Notes: generated by a model not told the origin, from the letters alone. Shown: positions 52,823 through 62,305, counted from the first letter of the stretch. The stretch: 64,000 nt of DNA from Actinoplanes auranticolor (GCF_018332655.1 NZ_BOQL01000014.1:1-64000), one strand, 5' to 3'. A program made the numbers and translations.

Positions 52823-53404
52823 TCAGCCCTGACTTTTGTCCGTCTTCGGCCGCTCCGGTGCCCCTTCGTCCGGCTCGGCGGCCTCGGCCGCCAGCGCCTT
52901 GCGCTCCCGCTTGAGCTGCTTCGCCTGCGCCTTGCGCGCCTTCTTCTCGGCCTGCTTGCGGGGCTCACCGGAGGCGAGGCCGGCCACGGTGACGAAGACC
53001 AGCACGACACCCCACGGCCCGGCGACCCAGATGGGCCAGAAGCCGAGCAGTTGGCTCGACACGATGCTGGAGATCAGCCAGATCGCGGTGGTGATCCCGA
53101 CCACCGGTATCCAGCTGGACCAGACCTCGAGCACCCAGCGGCGGGCCAACTGGGCGTCGGAGGCGTCGACCCCGGCGGCGGCGATGGAGCCGGACGGTCG
53201 CCGCGGTGCCGGCACCGGCACTGCGGCCGACGGCAGGTCGTCGAGCAACGGGCGCAGGTCACCGTAGGTTTTCGCGGCGTACGCCTGCTGCAACCGCTCG
53301 TCGTACTCGTGCAGATCCAGCCGGCCCTCGTCGAGCGCGGCCTTCAGCTGATCCGCGACCGCCTGCCGATCGGCGTCGGCCGCTCTCATCTCGTCCCGGC
53401 CCAT
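52823..53404 (-). CDS. DUF1707 protein with two transmembrane helices, paralogue 1
   Basis: A 193-residue protein. Residues 1-50 are DUF1707 (GRDEMRAADADRQAVADQLK, LDEGRLDLHEYDERLQQAY). A Pro/Ala linker follows, then two hydrophobic helices around 90-145 (WIPVVGITTAIWLISSIV and WPIWVAGPWGVVLVFVTVAGL), then a Lys/Arg-rich coiled-coil-like tail (RKQAEKKARKAQAKQLKRERKAL) and an acidic end. ATG at 53402-53404 is chosen because paralogue 2 starts at the same place. It lies between map and infA, where most bacteria have no gene. Role unknown; the basic tail might bind nucleic acid or lipid. Confidence 0.82.
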   Translation of the reverse strand: MGRDEMRAADADRQAVADQLKAALDEGRLDLHEYDERLQQAYAAKTYGDLRPLLDDLPSAAVPVPAPRRPSGSIAAAGVDASDAQLARRWVLEVWSSWIPVVGITTAIWLISSIVSSQLLGFWPIWVAGPWGVVLVFVTVAGLASGEPRKQAEKKARKAQAKQLKRERKALAAEAAEPDEGAPERPKTDKSQG

Positions 53405-53811
53405 ACCCTCCAGCATGCCAGCAACGGGCCAGGAGCGGCATCAGCGATCGCGCTTGCCCCACCGGCCGAGCACGCCGAGGAGCAGCGGGATCAGCATCCA
53501 GAACGGCCACGGGTAGATGAAGTCGCCGGACGCGAGGCACGACGCGCCCCAGATGAGGAAGCAGAGCAGCACCACACCGCCGTACGAGGCCAGGAACGGC
53601 GGACCGCCCGGCCGGCGCATGTCACCAGCGCCGGACGCCGCCAGGGGCGCAGCGGGCGGCTCATAGGGCTCCACGCGGGACTGCTGGACCGGGACGGTGC
53701 CGGGCAGATCGGTCACCAGGGAGTCGAGGTCACCGAAGGTCCTGGCGGCGTACGTCTGCTGCAACCGCTCGTCGTACTCGTGCAGATCCAGCCGGCCCTC
53801 GTCGAGCGCGG
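53285..53811. repeat. 56-bp perfect direct repeat shared by two DUF1707 genes
   Basis: The segments 53285-53340 and 53756-53811 are identical over 56 bp, 471 bp apart, and both encode the LDEGRLDLHEYDERLQQ part of DUF1707. Synonymous sites are identical too, although the rest of the genes has diverged, suggesting recent duplication or gene conversion. Confidence 0.9.
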
Positions 53812-53875
53812 TCTTGAGCCGGTCGGCCACGGCCTGGCGATCGGTGTCACCGGCCCGCATCTCGTCACGGCTCAT
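53441..53875 (-). CDS. DUF1707 membrane protein, paralogue 2
   Basis: A 144-residue protein. The N-terminal DUF1707 domain (SRDEMRAGDTDRQAVADRLKTALDEGRLDLHEYDERLQQTY) is nearly the same as in paralogue 1. A Pro-rich linker is followed by two hydrophobic helices (about 93-112 and 119-137: YGGVVLLCFLIWGASCLA and WPFWMLIPLLLGVLG) and a basic end (GRWGKRDR). It lies 6 nt after the map stop; GGAG inside the end of map, 9 nt before the ATG, serves it, so it is co-transcribed with map. No function is known. Confidence 0.82.
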   Translation of the reverse strand: MSRDEMRAGDTDRQAVADRLKTALDEGRLDLHEYDERLQQTYAARTFGDLDSLVTDLPGTVPVQQSRVEPYEPPAAPLAASGAGDMRRPGGPPFLASYGGVVLLCFLIWGASCLASGDFIYPWPFWMLIPLLLGVLGRWGKRDR

Positions 53876-53881
53876 CGGCTT

Positions 53882-54736
53882 CTACTCCGCTACGGAGTCA
53901 ACCGCCGGTTGCCGGGCGGTGACCAGATCGCCCAGCCGGGCCCGGCCGCCGTCGGGGGCCGTGGTGACCCAGACGCCGTCGTCGAGCAGACACATCGTGT
54001 GCTCGACGTGCGCGGCCATCGAGCCGTCGCGGGTGACCACGGTCCAGCCGTCGTCGAGCTCCACCGTGCGGGGCGAGCCCATGGTGATCATCGGCTCGAT
54101 GGCCAGGCACAGGCCGGGCTCCAGGCGCGGGCCCTTGCCGGGCTTGCCGTGGTTGAGCACGTGCGGGTCCTGGTGCATCTCGGTGCCGATGCCGTGGCCG
54201 CCGTAGCCGTCCACGATGCCGTACCGGCCGCCCTTGCGGACGGCCTTCTCGACGTTGAACGAGATGTCGGTCAGCCGGCCCCGGCCGTTGGCGGCACCGC
54301 GGGCCGCGGCGGCGATGCCGGCCCACATGGCGTCCTCGGCCACCCGGGCCATGGTGAGCAGCGCCGGGTCGGTCTCGCCGACGCCGACGGTGATCGCGGA
54401 GTCGCCGTGCCAGCCGTGCAGGATGGCCCCGCAGTCCAGGGAGAGCAGGTCGCCCTCCTTGAGCACCTGCTCAGCGGCCGGGATGCCGTGCACGACCTGC
54501 TCGTTGACCGAGGCGCAGATCGAGGCGGGGAAGCCGTGGTAGCCCTTGAACGACGGGACCGCGCCGGCGTCCCGGATGACCTTCTCGGCGATCGCGTCGA
54601 GGTCGGCGGTGGAGACGCCGGGGACGACCGCGTCGCGCATCGCGTCCAGAGCGGCGGCGACGACGAGGCCGGCACCGCGCATCAGCTCGATCTGCTCCGG
54701 GGTCTTCAGCTGAATGTCCAGCTGCGGACGGCGCAT
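53882..54736 (-). CDS. map: Methionine aminopeptidase type I
   Basis: A 284-residue enzyme removing N-terminal Met from nascent proteins. Metal-site residues are in SLDCGAILHGWHGDSAITV (Asp pair), GGHGIGTEMHQDP (His) and AIEPMIT (Glu) plus VEHTM. No N-terminal zinc finger is present. ATG at 54734-54736 with GGGGGA upstream, 2 nt after the adk stop. Order secY-adk-map is standard for actinobacteria; the next gene is usually infA, but here two DUF1707 genes intervene. Confidence 0.96.
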   Translation of the reverse strand: MRRPQLDIQLKTPEQIELMRGAGLVVAAALDAMRDAVVPGVSTADLDAIAEKVIRDAGAVPSFKGYHGFPASICASVNEQVVHGIPAAEQVLKEGDLLSLDCGAILHGWHGDSAITVGVGETDPALLTMARVAEDAMWAGIAAAARGAANGRGRLTDISFNVEKAVRKGGRYGIVDGYGGHGIGTEMHQDPHVLNHGKPGKGPRLEPGLCLAIEPMITMGSPRTVELDDGWTVVTRDGSMAAHVEHTMCLLDDGVWVTTAPDGGRARLGDLVTARQPAVDSVAE

Positions 54737-54738
54737 CG

Positions 54739-55392
54739 TTATCCCCCGTACGACCGCAGGGCGTCGATCGCGCGCACCGTGACGTCCTCGACCGGGCCGG
54801 TGGCGTCGATGCCCACCAGCTTGCCCTGGGCGCCGTAGAAGTCCACCAGCGGCGCGGTCTTGTCCGCGTACTCGACGAGCCGGTTGGCGATCGTCTCCGC
54901 CTTGTCGTCGTCCCGCTGGAACAGCTCGGAGCCACACCTGTCGCAGATGTTCTCCTTGCTGGTCGGGTCGAACTCGACGTGCCAGATCTTGCCGCAGCCG
55001 CGGCAGGTCCGGCGGCCCGAGAGCCGCCGGATCACCTCGTCGTCGTCGACGACCAGTTCCATCACCAGATCGAGCGCGATGCCGAGGTCGGCGAGCAGCT
55101 TGTCGAGCGCCGACGCCTGCGGGACGGTTCTCGGGAAACCGTCCAGCAGGAAGCCGTCGCCGGCGTCGGGCTCAGCGAGCCGGTCGCGGACCATGTTGAT
55201 GGTCACCTCGTCAGGAACGAGATTGCCCGCGTCCATGTAGCGCTTCGCCTCGACGCCGAGCGGTGTCCCCTGGGAGACGTTGGCCCGGAAGATGTCACCG
55301 GTCGAGATCTTCGGTACGGCGAGATGGGCAGCGATGAACTCAGCCTGGGTCCCCTTGCCGGCCCCCGGGGGGCCCACCAGTACCAGCCGCAC
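54739..55392 (-). CDS. adk: Adenylate kinase, long zinc-lid form
   Basis: A 217-residue kinase (2 ADP to ATP + AMP). The P-loop is [10 protein letters not shown] (7-16), the NMP-binding domain has [18 protein letters not shown], and DGFPRT follows. The long LID domain contains four Cys in a zinc-finger arrangement ([13 protein letters not shown] and [11 protein letters not shown]), as in Gram-positive enzymes; the short actinobacterial type (e.g. Mycobacterium, about 181 residues) lacks it. GTG at 55390-55392 with GAGG upstream. It follows secY after a 74-nt gap. Confidence 0.97.
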   Translation of the reverse strand: MRLVLVGPPGAGKGTQAEFIAAHLAVPKISTGDIFRANVSQGTPLGVEAKRYMDAGNLVPDEVTINMVRDRLAEPDAGDGFLLDGFPRTVPQASALDKLLADLGIALDLVMELVVDDDEVIRRLSGRRTCRGCGKIWHVEFDPTSKENICDRCGSELFQRDDDKAETIANRLVEYADKTAPLVDFYGAQGKLVGIDATGPVEDVTVRAIDALRSYGG

Positions 55393-55466
55393 CTACATCG
55401 CCTCGCTTCGGTGAGAACGAGCCTCGCCAACCTTCGACGCGAGAGCCCCCCGGCTCCGCGCTCCCA

Positions 55467-56813
55467 CTACCGGAGGAACCCTTCGTAGTTGCGCTGCATC
55501 AGCTGGCTCTCGATCTGCTTGACCGTCTCCAGGCCCACACCCACCATGATCAGCACTCCCACACCGCCGAACGGGAAGTTCTGGTACTGCGCGCTGTTCA
55601 GCCAGATGAAGAAGAAGTTCGGCAGCACCGAGATCAGGCCGAGGTAGAGCGCACCCGGAAGGGTGATCCGGCTGAGGATGAAGTCCAGGTAGTCGGCGGT
55701 CGGCTTACCGGGCCGGATGCCCGGGACGAAACCACCGTACTTCTTCATGTTGTCCGCGACCTCGGTCGGGTTGAACGTGATCGAGACGTAGAAGTACGTG
55801 AAGAAGATGATCAGCAGGAAGTACGTGGCGATGTAGATCCAGTGGCTCGGGTTGGCCAGGTTGTTCTGGATCCACTGCTGGTAACCCTTGAGATTGTTCT
55901 GGTCGAAGAACTGCAGGTACAGCTGCGGCAGGTAGAGCAGCGAGGACGCGAAGATCACCGGCACGACGCCGGCCTGGTTGACCTTCAGCGGGATGTACGT
56001 CGAGGTGCCGCCGTACATCCGCCGGCCGATCATGCGCTTCGCGTACTGCACCGGAATGCGGCGCTGGGCCTGCTCGATGAAGACGACCGCGGTGATGATC
56101 AGCAGCACCAGGGCGATCACCAGCAGGAACTTGGCGACGCCACTGCTCTCCTTGATCGTCCAGCCCTCGCCGGGAAGGCGGGCGGAGATCGAGGCGAAGA
56201 TCAGAGTGGACATGCCGTTGCCGACGCCGCGGTCGGTGATGAGCTCGCCGAGCCACATCACCACGCCTGTGCCGGCGGTCATCGTAACGACCAGCATGGT
56301 CAGAGTCAGCCAGACCGGGATCCCGGTGTTCGTCGGCACGATCTGGAAGTTCGCCTGGTCCTGCGGGCAGGCGTTGGCGAAGAGCTGGCCGGAGCGGGCC
56401 AGCGCGACGAAAGCCGAGGACTGCAGGACCGCGAGGCCCAGCGTCAGATAGCGGGTGTACTGCGTGATCTTGGCCTGGCCGGACTGACCCTCCTTGCGGA
56501 GCTGCTCGAGGCGGGGAATCACCACGGTCAGCAGCTGCAGGATGATCGATGCCGTGATGTACGGCATGATGCCGAGCGCGAAGACGGACAGCTGAAGCAG
56601 CGCGCCACCGGAGAAGAGGTTCAGCAGGTTCAACACCCCGCCGCCGGCGTTGGTGCTGTTCACCACGTCCAGGCAGTTACGGACGTTGGTGTAGGACACG
56701 CCTGGGCTGGGCAGAGTGGCGCCGAGCCGATAGACCGCGATGATCGCTACTGTGAACAGCAACTTCTTGCGCAGGTCAGGCGTCCGGAACGCACTGGAAA
56801 AGGCGGAGAGCAA
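55467..56813 (-). CDS. secY: Preprotein translocase subunit SecY
   Basis: A 448-residue ten-helix channel subunit of the Sec translocon. FSSAFRTPDLRKKLLFTVAIIAVYRLG starts the protein, GIMPYITASIILQLLTVVIPRLEQL is the plug/TM2 region, and the basic cytoplasmic loops (QRRIPVQYAKRMIGRR and FVPGIRPGKPTADYL) are ribosome/SecA contacts. The TTG at 56811-56813 is selected because AGGAGG lies 6 nt before it and LSAFSSAFRTPDLR is the usual family N terminus; the frame runs 18 codons further. It follows rplO after a 274-nt gap. Confidence 0.95.
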   Translation of the reverse strand: MLSAFSSAFRTPDLRKKLLFTVAIIAVYRLGATLPSPGVSYTNVRNCLDVVNSTNAGGGVLNLLNLFSGGALLQLSVFALGIMPYITASIILQLLTVVIPRLEQLRKEGQSGQAKITQYTRYLTLGLAVLQSSAFVALARSGQLFANACPQDQANFQIVPTNTGIPVWLTLTMLVVTMTAGTGVVMWLGELITDRGVGNGMSTLIFASISARLPGEGWTIKESSGVAKFLLVIALVLLIITAVVFIEQAQRRIPVQYAKRMIGRRMYGGTSTYIPLKVNQAGVVPVIFASSLLYLPQLYLQFFDQNNLKGYQQWIQNNLANPSHWIYIATYFLLIIFFTYFYVSITFNPTEVADNMKKYGGFVPGIRPGKPTADYLDFILSRITLPGALYLGLISVLPNFFFIWLNSAQYQNFPFGGVGVLIMVGVGLETVKQIESQLMQRNYEGFLR

Positions 56814-57087
56814 CTTCTTCCTCCTGCGCGAGGTGACCGCCAGTATCCGGCGGATGGGGGGAGGCATCGGTCCGGACGACCGATATCCCTAGCTGGGAAC
56901 GGACTTTAACAGTCTGACGTGCCTGTTGTGAGGCACGGTCGCCCTATGTGCAACACCCTGGGACGAAGGGCAACCGGACGACCTGGGGAACGGCGGCGCC
57001 CGCCCTGGCGAAATGCCAGGTCAGACGCCACAACGGGGATGCCGCCCGAGCATCTCGCGATGCCCGGGCCAGCATCCCCGGAAAACC
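56814..57087 (-). other. rplO-secY intergenic region
   Basis: 274 nt without a gene. A 7-bp hairpin (CGTGCCT/AGGCACG, 56918-56937) and a more AT-rich patch (56881-56915) lie in front of secY on the minus strand, so an internal promoter for secY-adk-map is likely, although I cannot pick a convincing -35/-10 pair. Confidence 0.5.
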
Positions 57088-57537
57088 TCACAGCTCGGTG
57101 ACGGAACCGCCGGCGGCTGCGATCTTCTCCTTGGCGGACTCACTGAAGGCGTGCGCCGAGACCTGCAGCGCCACGCCACCCAGCTCGCCCGAGCCGAGAA
57201 CCTTCACCGGCTGGCCCCGACGGACCGCACCGGCGTCGGCCAGCTCCAGCGGACCGATCTCGCCACCGTTCGGGAACAGCTCGGCGAGCCGGTCCAGGTT
57301 GACGACCTGGAAGACGACCTTGTTGCGCGGGCGGTTGCCCAGGCCCTTGATCTTCGGCAGGCGCATGTGGAGGGGCATCTGCCCGCCCTCGAACGCCGCC
57401 GAGACCTGGTAACGGGCGCTGGTGCCCTTGGTACCGCGGCCCGCGGTCTTGCCCTTGGAGCCTTCACCACGACCCACCCGGGTCTTGGCCTTCTTGGCGC
57501 CGGGCGCCGGGCGCAGGTGGTGGACCTTGATCGCCAT
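57088..57537 (-). CDS. rplO: 50S ribosomal protein L15
   Basis: A 149-residue L15, a late-assembly 50S protein. The Gly-rich basic N terminus ([34 protein letters not shown]) and the [17 protein letters not shown] block are diagnostic. ATG at 57535-57537 overlaps the rpmD stop by one base (TAATG). Followed by the secY intergenic region. Confidence 0.97.
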   Translation of the reverse strand: MAIKVHHLRPAPGAKKAKTRVGRGEGSKGKTAGRGTKGTSARYQVSAAFEGGQMPLHMRLPKIKGLGNRPRNKVVFQVVNLDRLAELFPNGGEIGPLELADAGAVRRGQPVKVLGSGELGGVALQVSAHAFSESAKEKIAAAGGSVTEL

Positions 57538-57719
57538 TATTCGACCTCCTCGACACTGACGAGGTGGCTCACGGCGAAGATCATGCCCCGAATCTCGGGG
57601 CGGTCCTCCTTGACCACCACATCGTTGATCCGCTTCAGCCCGAGCGACCGCAGGGAGTCCCGCTGGTTCTGCTTACGGCCGATGCCGGAACGGAGCTGGG
57701 TGACCTTCAAGCGTGCCAT
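57537..57719 (-). CDS. rpmD: 50S ribosomal protein L30
   Basis: A 60-residue L30. It reads [21 protein letters not shown] and [31 protein letters not shown], the complete family fold, with an acidic end. ATG at 57717-57719 overlaps the rpsE stop (TGATG). The longer open frame upstream is a shadow of rpsE. Confidence 0.97.
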   Translation of the reverse strand: MARLKVTQLRSGIGRKQNQRDSLRSLGLKRINDVVVKEDRPEIRGMIFAVSHLVSVEEVE

Positions 57720-58339
57720 CAGTGCACCGCCGCTTCCGCACGCGCCGCCAGCATGGCCGCAGGCGCGACGTCCTCGACCGGGAGGCCACGGCGGGCCGCA
57801 ACGGCCTCCGGGGACTCCAGGCCCTTCAGGGCCGCCACCGTCGCGTGCACGATGTTGATCGGGTTCGAGGAGCCGAGGCTCTTCGAGAGCACGTCGTGGA
57901 TGCCAGCGCACTCCAGAACGGCGCGCACCGGGCCACCGGCGATGACGCCGGTACCGGCGGAAGCCGGCTTGAGGAGCACGACACCGGCGGCGGCCTCACC
58001 CAGGATCGGGTGGGGGATCGTCGCGGCGATGCGCGGCACCTTGAAGAAGTGCTTCTTGGCCTCCTCGACGCCCTTGGCGATCGCCGCGGGCACCTCCTTG
58101 GCCTTTCCGTAGCCGATACCGACGGTGCCGTCGCCGTCGCCCACGATCACCAGGGCGGTGAAGCTGAAGCGACGACCACCCTTGACGACCTTGGCGACAC
58201 GGTTGATCGCTACGACCCGCTCGAGATGCGGGGTCTTCTCGACGGGCGCGTTACCGCGACCGCCCTCACGGCGGTTGTCGCGGCGGCCACCTTCGTTGTT
58301 ACCGCCGGACCCGCCGCCTCGGCGCTGCTGACCAGGCAT
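57719..58339 (-). CDS. rpsE: 30S ribosomal protein S5
   Basis: A 206-residue S5, at the mRNA entry side of the 30S and important for decoding fidelity. The core has [47 protein letters not shown] and [41 protein letters not shown]. An extra 35-residue Gly/Asn/Arg-rich N terminus ([21 protein letters not shown]) is present, common in actinobacteria. ATG at 58337-58339. Confidence 0.97.
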   Translation of the reverse strand: MPGQQRRGGGSGGNNEGGRRDNRREGGRGNAPVEKTPHLERVVAINRVAKVVKGGRRFSFTALVIVGDGDGTVGIGYGKAKEVPAAIAKGVEEAKKHFFKVPRIAATIPHPILGEAAAGVVLLKPASAGTGVIAGGPVRAVLECAGIHDVLSKSLGSSNPINIVHATVAALKGLESPEAVAARRGLPVEDVAPAAMLAARAEAAVH

Positions 58340-58351
58340 AGGTCTTCCCTC

Positions 58352-58747
58352 CTAGAACTCGAGTCCGGCTTCGCGGGCGGCTGCGGCAAGCGCGGCGATG
58401 CGCCCCGCGTACCGGTTGCCGCCGCGGTCGAAGACGACCTTGGAAATGCCCGCGGCCTGAGCCCGCTCGGCGAGGAGAGCTCCGACCTTGGCGGCCTGCG
58501 AGCTCTTGTCACCCTCTCCGCCCCGCAGGGACGGGTCGAGGGTGGAGGCCGACGCGAGCGTGTGGCCCTTGAGGTCGTCGACGATCTGCGCGGTGATGTT
58601 CCGCGTGGACCGGGTGACGACCAGACGGGGGCGCTCGGCGGAGCCGCGGACGTTCTTGCGGACCCGGAAGTGCCGACGTGCCTTGCCGACGGCGCGCTTG
58701 TACGACACACCGCCGCCATTGCGGCGCTTGAGCAGCGTGGCGGTCAC
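58352..58747 (-). CDS. rplR: 50S ribosomal protein L18
   Basis: A 131-residue L18 that binds 5S r[41 protein letters not shown], then [45 protein letters not shown], is the family sequence. GTG at 58745-58747 overlaps the rplF stop (GTGA). rpsE follows after 12 nt. Confidence 0.97.
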   Translation of the reverse strand: MTATLLKRRNGGGVSYKRAVGKARRHFRVRKNVRGSAERPRLVVTRSTRNITAQIVDDLKGHTLASASTLDPSLRGGEGDKSSQAAKVGALLAERAQAAGISKVVFDRGGNRYAGRIAALAAAAREAGLEF

Positions 58748-59286
58748 TTCTTACCTGCCTTTCCAGCCTTGCGGCGGATGACCTCGCCCTGGTACTTGAC
58801 GCCCTTGCCCTTGTACGGCTCCGGCGGGCGGATCTTCCGGATGTTCGCAGCGACCTCGCCGACGAGCTGCTTGTCGATACCGGCGACCGTGAACTGCGTC
58901 GGCCGCTCCACCGTGAAGGTGATGCCGGCCGGCGGGACCACGTTGACCGGGTGCGAGAAGCCCAGGGCGAACTCGAGGTCCTTGCCCTTGGCGGTCACGC
59001 GGTAACCGGTGCCGTTGATCTCCAGCGTCTTCTTGTAGCCCTCGGTGACGCCGACGATCATGTTGGCGACCAGGGTACGCGAGAGGCCGTGCAGCTCCTT
59101 GGCCCGACGTTCGTCGTTGGGCCGGTTGACCGCCAGCTCGCCGTTCTCCGCCTTCTCGACGGTGATCGGCTCGGCGACGGTGTGCGACAGCTCGCCCTTG
59201 GGGCCCTTGACCTTGACGGTCTGGCCCGTGATGGTGACGTCGACGCCGGCCGGGACCGGGATCGACTTACGTCCGATTCGCGACAT
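58744..59286 (-). CDS. rplF: 50S ribosomal protein L6
   Basis: A 180-residue L6 near the factor-binding centre. [20 protein letters not shown] begins the protein; [30 protein letters not shown] and [29 protein letters not shown] are conserved. ATG at 59284-59286 is chosen by family alignment; the frame is open 15 codons upstream. rpsH lies 13 nt upstream. Confidence 0.97.
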   Translation of the reverse strand: MSRIGRKSIPVPAGVDVTITGQTVKVKGPKGELSHTVAEPITVEKAENGELAVNRPNDERRAKELHGLSRTLVANMIVGVTEGYKKTLEINGTGYRVTAKGKDLEFALGFSHPVNVVPPAGITFTVERPTQFTVAGIDKQLVGEVAANIRKIRPPEPYKGKGVKYQGEVIRRKAGKAGKK

Positions 59287-59299
59287 GTCTAAGTCTCCG

Positions 59300-59707
59300 T
59301 TACCAAACGAAGGCGAGGATTTCCCCGCCAACGCTCCGCTTGCGGGCCTGCCGGTCGGTCAGCAGCCCCTGGGACGTCGAAACGATCGCGACACCCAGGC
59401 CGCCGAGCACGCGCGGGAGCTCGTCGGACTTGGCGTACACCCGGAGGCCGGGCTTGGACACGCGCTTGATGCCGGCGAGGCTGCGCTCGCGGTTCTGGCC
59501 GTACTTCAGCTCAACCACCAGGCGCTTGCCGACTTCGCCTTCCGCGGGCTCCTCGGCCGACCAGGAAGCGATGTAGCCCTCTGCCTTGAGGACCTCGGCG
59601 ATGCTCGCCTTGATCTTCGAGAAGGGCATGGTCACCTTGTCGTGGTACGCCTGGTTGGCGTTACGCAGACGCGTGAGCATGTCTGCGATCGGGTCCGTCA
59701 TCGTCAT
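59300..59707 (-). CDS. rpsH: 30S ribosomal protein S8
   Basis: A 135-residue S8, a primary 16S rRNA binder that in many bacteria represses the spc operon. [38 protein letters not shown] and the C-terminal [31 protein letters not shown] are complete. ATG at 59705-59707, or two codons later; both fit. rpsN lies 73 nt upstream. Confidence 0.97.
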   Translation of the reverse strand: MTMTDPIADMLTRLRNANQAYHDKVTMPFSKIKASIAEVLKAEGYIASWSAEEPAEGEVGKRLVVELKYGQNRERSLAGIKRVSKPGLRVYAKSDELPRVLGGLGVAIVSTSQGLLTDRQARKRSVGGEILAFVW

Positions 59708-59780
59708 GGGTATTCGTCAACCTTTCTCGCCGGGGTTCCCAGGCAAAACCCGGGCCTACGGCGAAGCGGTATTGCAAGGA

Positions 59781-59966
59781 TTACCAGGAAGCCTTCGACA
59801 CGCCGGGCAGCTCACCGCGGTGGGCCATGTCCCGGAGGCACACCCGGCACAGACCGAACTTGCGGTAGACCGAGTGCGGACGTCCGCACTTCTGGCAGCG
59901 GGTGTACGCCCGTACGGCGAACTTGGGCTTCGCGGCCGCCTTGATGATCAGCGCCTTCTTAGCCAT
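59781..59966 (-). CDS. rpsN: 30S ribosomal protein S14 type Z
   Basis: A 61-residue zinc-binding S14. The four ligands are in [23 protein letters not shown] (CxxC...CxxC). It ends [11 protein letters not shown] as usual. It is the C+ short form used as the standard S14 in the spc operon. ATG at 59964-59966, 2 nt after rplE. Confidence 0.97.
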   Translation of the reverse strand: MAKKALIIKAAAKPKFAVRAYTRCQKCGRPHSVYRKFGLCRVCLRDMAHRGELPGVSKASW

Positions 59967-59968
59967 GC

Positions 59969-60538
59969 TCAGTTCTCCTTGAAGGGGAAGCCCAGAAGCT
60001 TGAGCAGCTGCCGGCCCTCCTCGTCGGTCGTGGCGGTGGTGACCACCGTGATGTCCATGCCCCGGGTCCGATCGATCCGGTCCTGGTCGATCTCGTGGAA
60101 CACCGACTGCTCGGTCAGACCGAACGTGTAGTTGCCGTGGCCGTCGAGCTTGCGCCCGTCCAGACCGCGGAAGTCACGGATACGCGGCAGCGCGATCGAC
60201 AGCAGCCGGTCCAGGAACTCCCACATCCGGTCGTTGCGCAGGGTGACCTTCGCGCCGATCGGCATGCCCTCACGCAGCTTGAACTGCGCGATGGACTTGG
60301 TCGCCCGCCGCACCAGCGGCTTCTGACCGGTGATGGTGGTCAGGTCACGCACGGCGCCGTCGATCAGCTTGGCGTCGCGAGCGGCCTCGCCGACACCCAT
60401 GTTCACGACGACCTTGACCAGGCCGGGGATCTGCATGGGGTTGCCGTACTTGTACTGCTCCTGAAGCGCAGCAATGACCTCACTGCGGTACTTCTGCTTC
60501 AGGCGGGGCAGCGTCTTGGTCTCGGTAGCGGCAGTCAT
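59969..60538 (-). CDS. rplE: 50S ribosomal protein L5
   Basis: A 189-residue L5 that binds 5S rRNA and the P-site t[78 protein letters not shown] and [28 protein letters not shown] are conserved. ATG at 60536-60538 overlaps the rplX stop (TGATG); a GTG one codon earlier is also possible. Confidence 0.97.
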   Translation of the reverse strand: MTAATETKTLPRLKQKYRSEVIAALQEQYKYGNPMQIPGLVKVVVNMGVGEAARDAKLIDGAVRDLTTITGQKPLVRRATKSIAQFKLREGMPIGAKVTLRNDRMWEFLDRLLSIALPRIRDFRGLDGRKLDGHGNYTFGLTEQSVFHEIDQDRIDRTRGMDITVVTTATTDEEGRQLLKLLGFPFKEN

Positions 60539-60852
60539 CACAGGTCCTTACCGGTGCTACGCGCGATACGAACCTTCTGGCCGTTCTCGTCCCGCCGGAA
60601 GCCGATGCGAGTCGGCTTGCCCTCGGAGTCCACGATCTGCACGTTCGAGATGTGGATCGGGGCTTCCTGCGTGACGATGCCGCCGGTCTTGGAACCGCGC
60701 TGCGTCGTGCGGATCTTCTCGTGCTTCTTCATACGGTTGACGCCCTCGACCAGGACCTTGTCCTGCCGCGGGAAGGCCGCGATGACCTTACCCTTGGCGC
60801 CCTTGTCCTTGCCGGCGATGACGACGACCGTGTCGCCCTTCTTGATCTTCAC
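60538..60852 (-). CDS. rplX: 50S ribosomal protein L24
   Basis: A 104-residue L24, an assembly initiator of the 50S with a KOW motif: [43 protein letters not shown]. The C-terminal [29 protein letters not shown] completes it. GTG at 60850-60852 lies 2 nt after the rplN stop. Confidence 0.97.
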   Translation of the reverse strand: MKIKKGDTVVVIAGKDKGAKGKVIAAFPRQDKVLVEGVNRMKKHEKIRTTQRGSKTGGIVTQEAPIHISNVQIVDSEGKPTRIGFRRDENGQKVRIARSTGKDL

Positions 60853-60854
60853 GG

Positions 60855-61223
60855 TCAGAGCACCTCCGGCGCCAGGCTGATGATCTTCATGAACCGCTTG
60901 TCGCGCAGCTCGCGGCCGACCGGGCCGAAGATGCGGGTACCGCGGGGGTCGCCACCGTCCTTGATGATGACGGCGGCGTTCTCGTCGAAGCGGATGTACG
61001 AGCCGTCGGGACGGCGCCGCTCCTTGGCGGTGCGGACGATGACCGCCTTGACGACGTCACCCTTCTTCACACCGGCACCCGGAATGGCGTCCTTGACCGT
61101 GCACACGATGACGTCACCGATGCTCGCGTAACGGCGACCGGAGCCGCCCAGAACACGGATGCACAAAATTTCCTTGGCACCCGTGTTGTCGGCGACGCGC
61201 AGTCGCGACTCCTGCTGGATCAC
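60855..61223 (-). CDS. rplN: 50S ribosomal protein L14
   Basis: A 122-residue L14. [65 protein letters not shown] is nearly invariant. The start is GTG at 61221-61223 with TAGGAGA about 6 nt upstream. A 145-nt gap with a strong hairpin separates it from rpsQ, so the S10 and spc units may be separated here. Confidence 0.98.
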   Translation of the reverse strand: MIQQESRLRVADNTGAKEILCIRVLGGSGRRYASIGDVIVCTVKDAIPGAGVKKGDVVKAVIVRTAKERRRPDGSYIRFDENAAVIIKDGGDPRGTRIFGPVGRELRDKRFMKIISLAPEVL

Positions 61224-61333
61224 GTCTGTCTCCTATGTCTGCCAGTTCTCCGGCAACACGCCGAAGCTTGGCGGAACGTTGCCCTGCCTTCAGTCCGGTT
61301 AGGGGCGGCGGTGGGGCGGTTGGACGGGCTGCC

Positions 61334-61361
61334 GGGCCGGCCGGGCTCTCCCGGCCGGCCC
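61334..61361 (-). terminator. Perfect 12-bp GC hairpin between rpsQ and rplN
   Basis: GGGCCGGCCGGG (61334-61345) pairs with CCCGGCCGGCCC (61350-61361) around CTCT, with no U-tract on either side. It lies right after the rpsQ stop. It may be an I-shaped terminator or an mRNA processing/stabilising element at the S10-spc boundary. Confidence 0.65.
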
Positions 61362-61368
61362 AGCAAAC

Positions 61369-61644
61369 TCACTTGGCCTTTTCGAGGATCTCCACGACAC
61401 GCCACCGCTTGGTACGCGACAGCGGACGGGTCTCCATCAGGGTGACCCGGTCACCGACGCCGCACGCGTTCTGCTCGTCGTGCGCCTGGAGCTTGCGGGT
61501 GCGCCGCAGGACCTTGCCGTAAAGGGCGTGCTTGACGCGGTCCTCGACCTCGACGATGACGGTCTTGTCCATCTTGTCGCTGACCACCAGGCCCTCACGC
61601 ACCTTGCGCTGGGTCCGGGGCGCAGCTGCTGCGTTCTCGCTCAT
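61369..61644 (-). CDS. rpsQ: 30S ribosomal protein S17
   Basis: A 91-residue S17 with a short Ala-rich N terminus. [75 protein letters not shown] is the complete OB-fold. ATG at 61642-61644 overlaps the rpmC stop (ATGA). It is the last gene of the S10 unit. Confidence 0.97.
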   Translation of the reverse strand: MSENAAAAPRTQRKVREGLVVSDKMDKTVIVEVEDRVKHALYGKVLRRTRKLQAHDEQNACGVGDRVTLMETRPLSRTKRWRVVEILEKAK

Positions 61645-61877
61645 GCTGTAGTCACCTCAGTCGGCGCGGCCGAGAGCCCCAGCTCACGCTCACGCATGAT
61701 CGTGTAGATCTTCGCGATGTCCTTGCGGACGACCTGCAGACGACGGTGGTTGTCGAGCTGACCGGTCGCACCCTGCACGCGGAGATTGAACAGCTCCGCC
61801 TTGGACTCACGCAGCCGCGAGATCAGCTCCTCTTCGGAGAGCTCACGCAGCTCGGAAGCCTTGACGCCGGCTGCCAT
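61641..61877 (-). CDS. rpmC: 50S ribosomal protein L29
   Basis: A 78-residue L29 at the polypeptide exit tunnel. [61 protein letters not shown] is the full family helical hairpin. ATG at 61875-61877 overlaps the rplP stop (TGATG) and its own stop overlaps rpsQ (ATGA). Confidence 0.97.
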   Translation of the reverse strand: MAAGVKASELRELSEEELISRLRESKAELFNLRVQGATGQLDNHRRLQVVRKDIAKIYTIMRERELGLSAAPTEVTTA

Positions 61878-62302
61878 CAGCTTTCACCACCTTCGCGCAT
61901 CACGATGCGGCACTTCATCGGGAGCTTGTGGATCGCGCGACGCATCGCTTCGCGCGCGATCGTCTCGTTCGGGAACGACATCTCGAAGAGAATGCGTCCC
62001 GGCTTGACGTTCGCCACCCACCACTCCGGCGAGCCCTTACCGGAACCCATGCGGGTCTCGGCGGGCTTCTTGGTCAGTGCCTGGTCCGGGAAGATCGAGA
62101 TCCACACCTTGCCGCCACGCTTGATGTGGCGGGTCATGGCGATACGAGCTGACTCGATCTGCCGGTTGGTCACGTACGCCGGCTCCAGGGCCTGGATACC
62201 GAACTCACCGAAGACCACCCGGTTGCCGCCCTTGGACGCGCCGTGGCGGTCCGGGTGGTGCGGCTTGCGGAAGCCCTTCGGGGGCTTACGCGGCATCAGC
62301 AT
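61877..62302 (-). CDS. rplP: 50S ribosomal protein L16
   Basis: A 141-residue L16 near the A-site tRNA elbow. [58 protein letters not shown] and [23 protein letters not shown] are invariant. ATG at 62300-62302, 3 nt after the rpsC stop. Confidence 0.97.
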   Translation of the reverse strand: MLMPRKPPKGFRKPHHPDRHGASKGGNRVVFGEFGIQALEPAYVTNRQIESARIAMTRHIKRGGKVWISIFPDQALTKKPAETRMGSGKGSPEWWVANVKPGRILFEMSFPNETIAREAMRRAIHKLPMKCRIVMREGGES

Positions 62303-62305
62303 GTG

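Noticed and set aside
52751..54838. 695-codon plus-strand ORF antisense to the DUF1707 genes and map
   Set aside because: Contains an internal repeat only because it reads the complementary strand of the duplicated DUF1707 genes.
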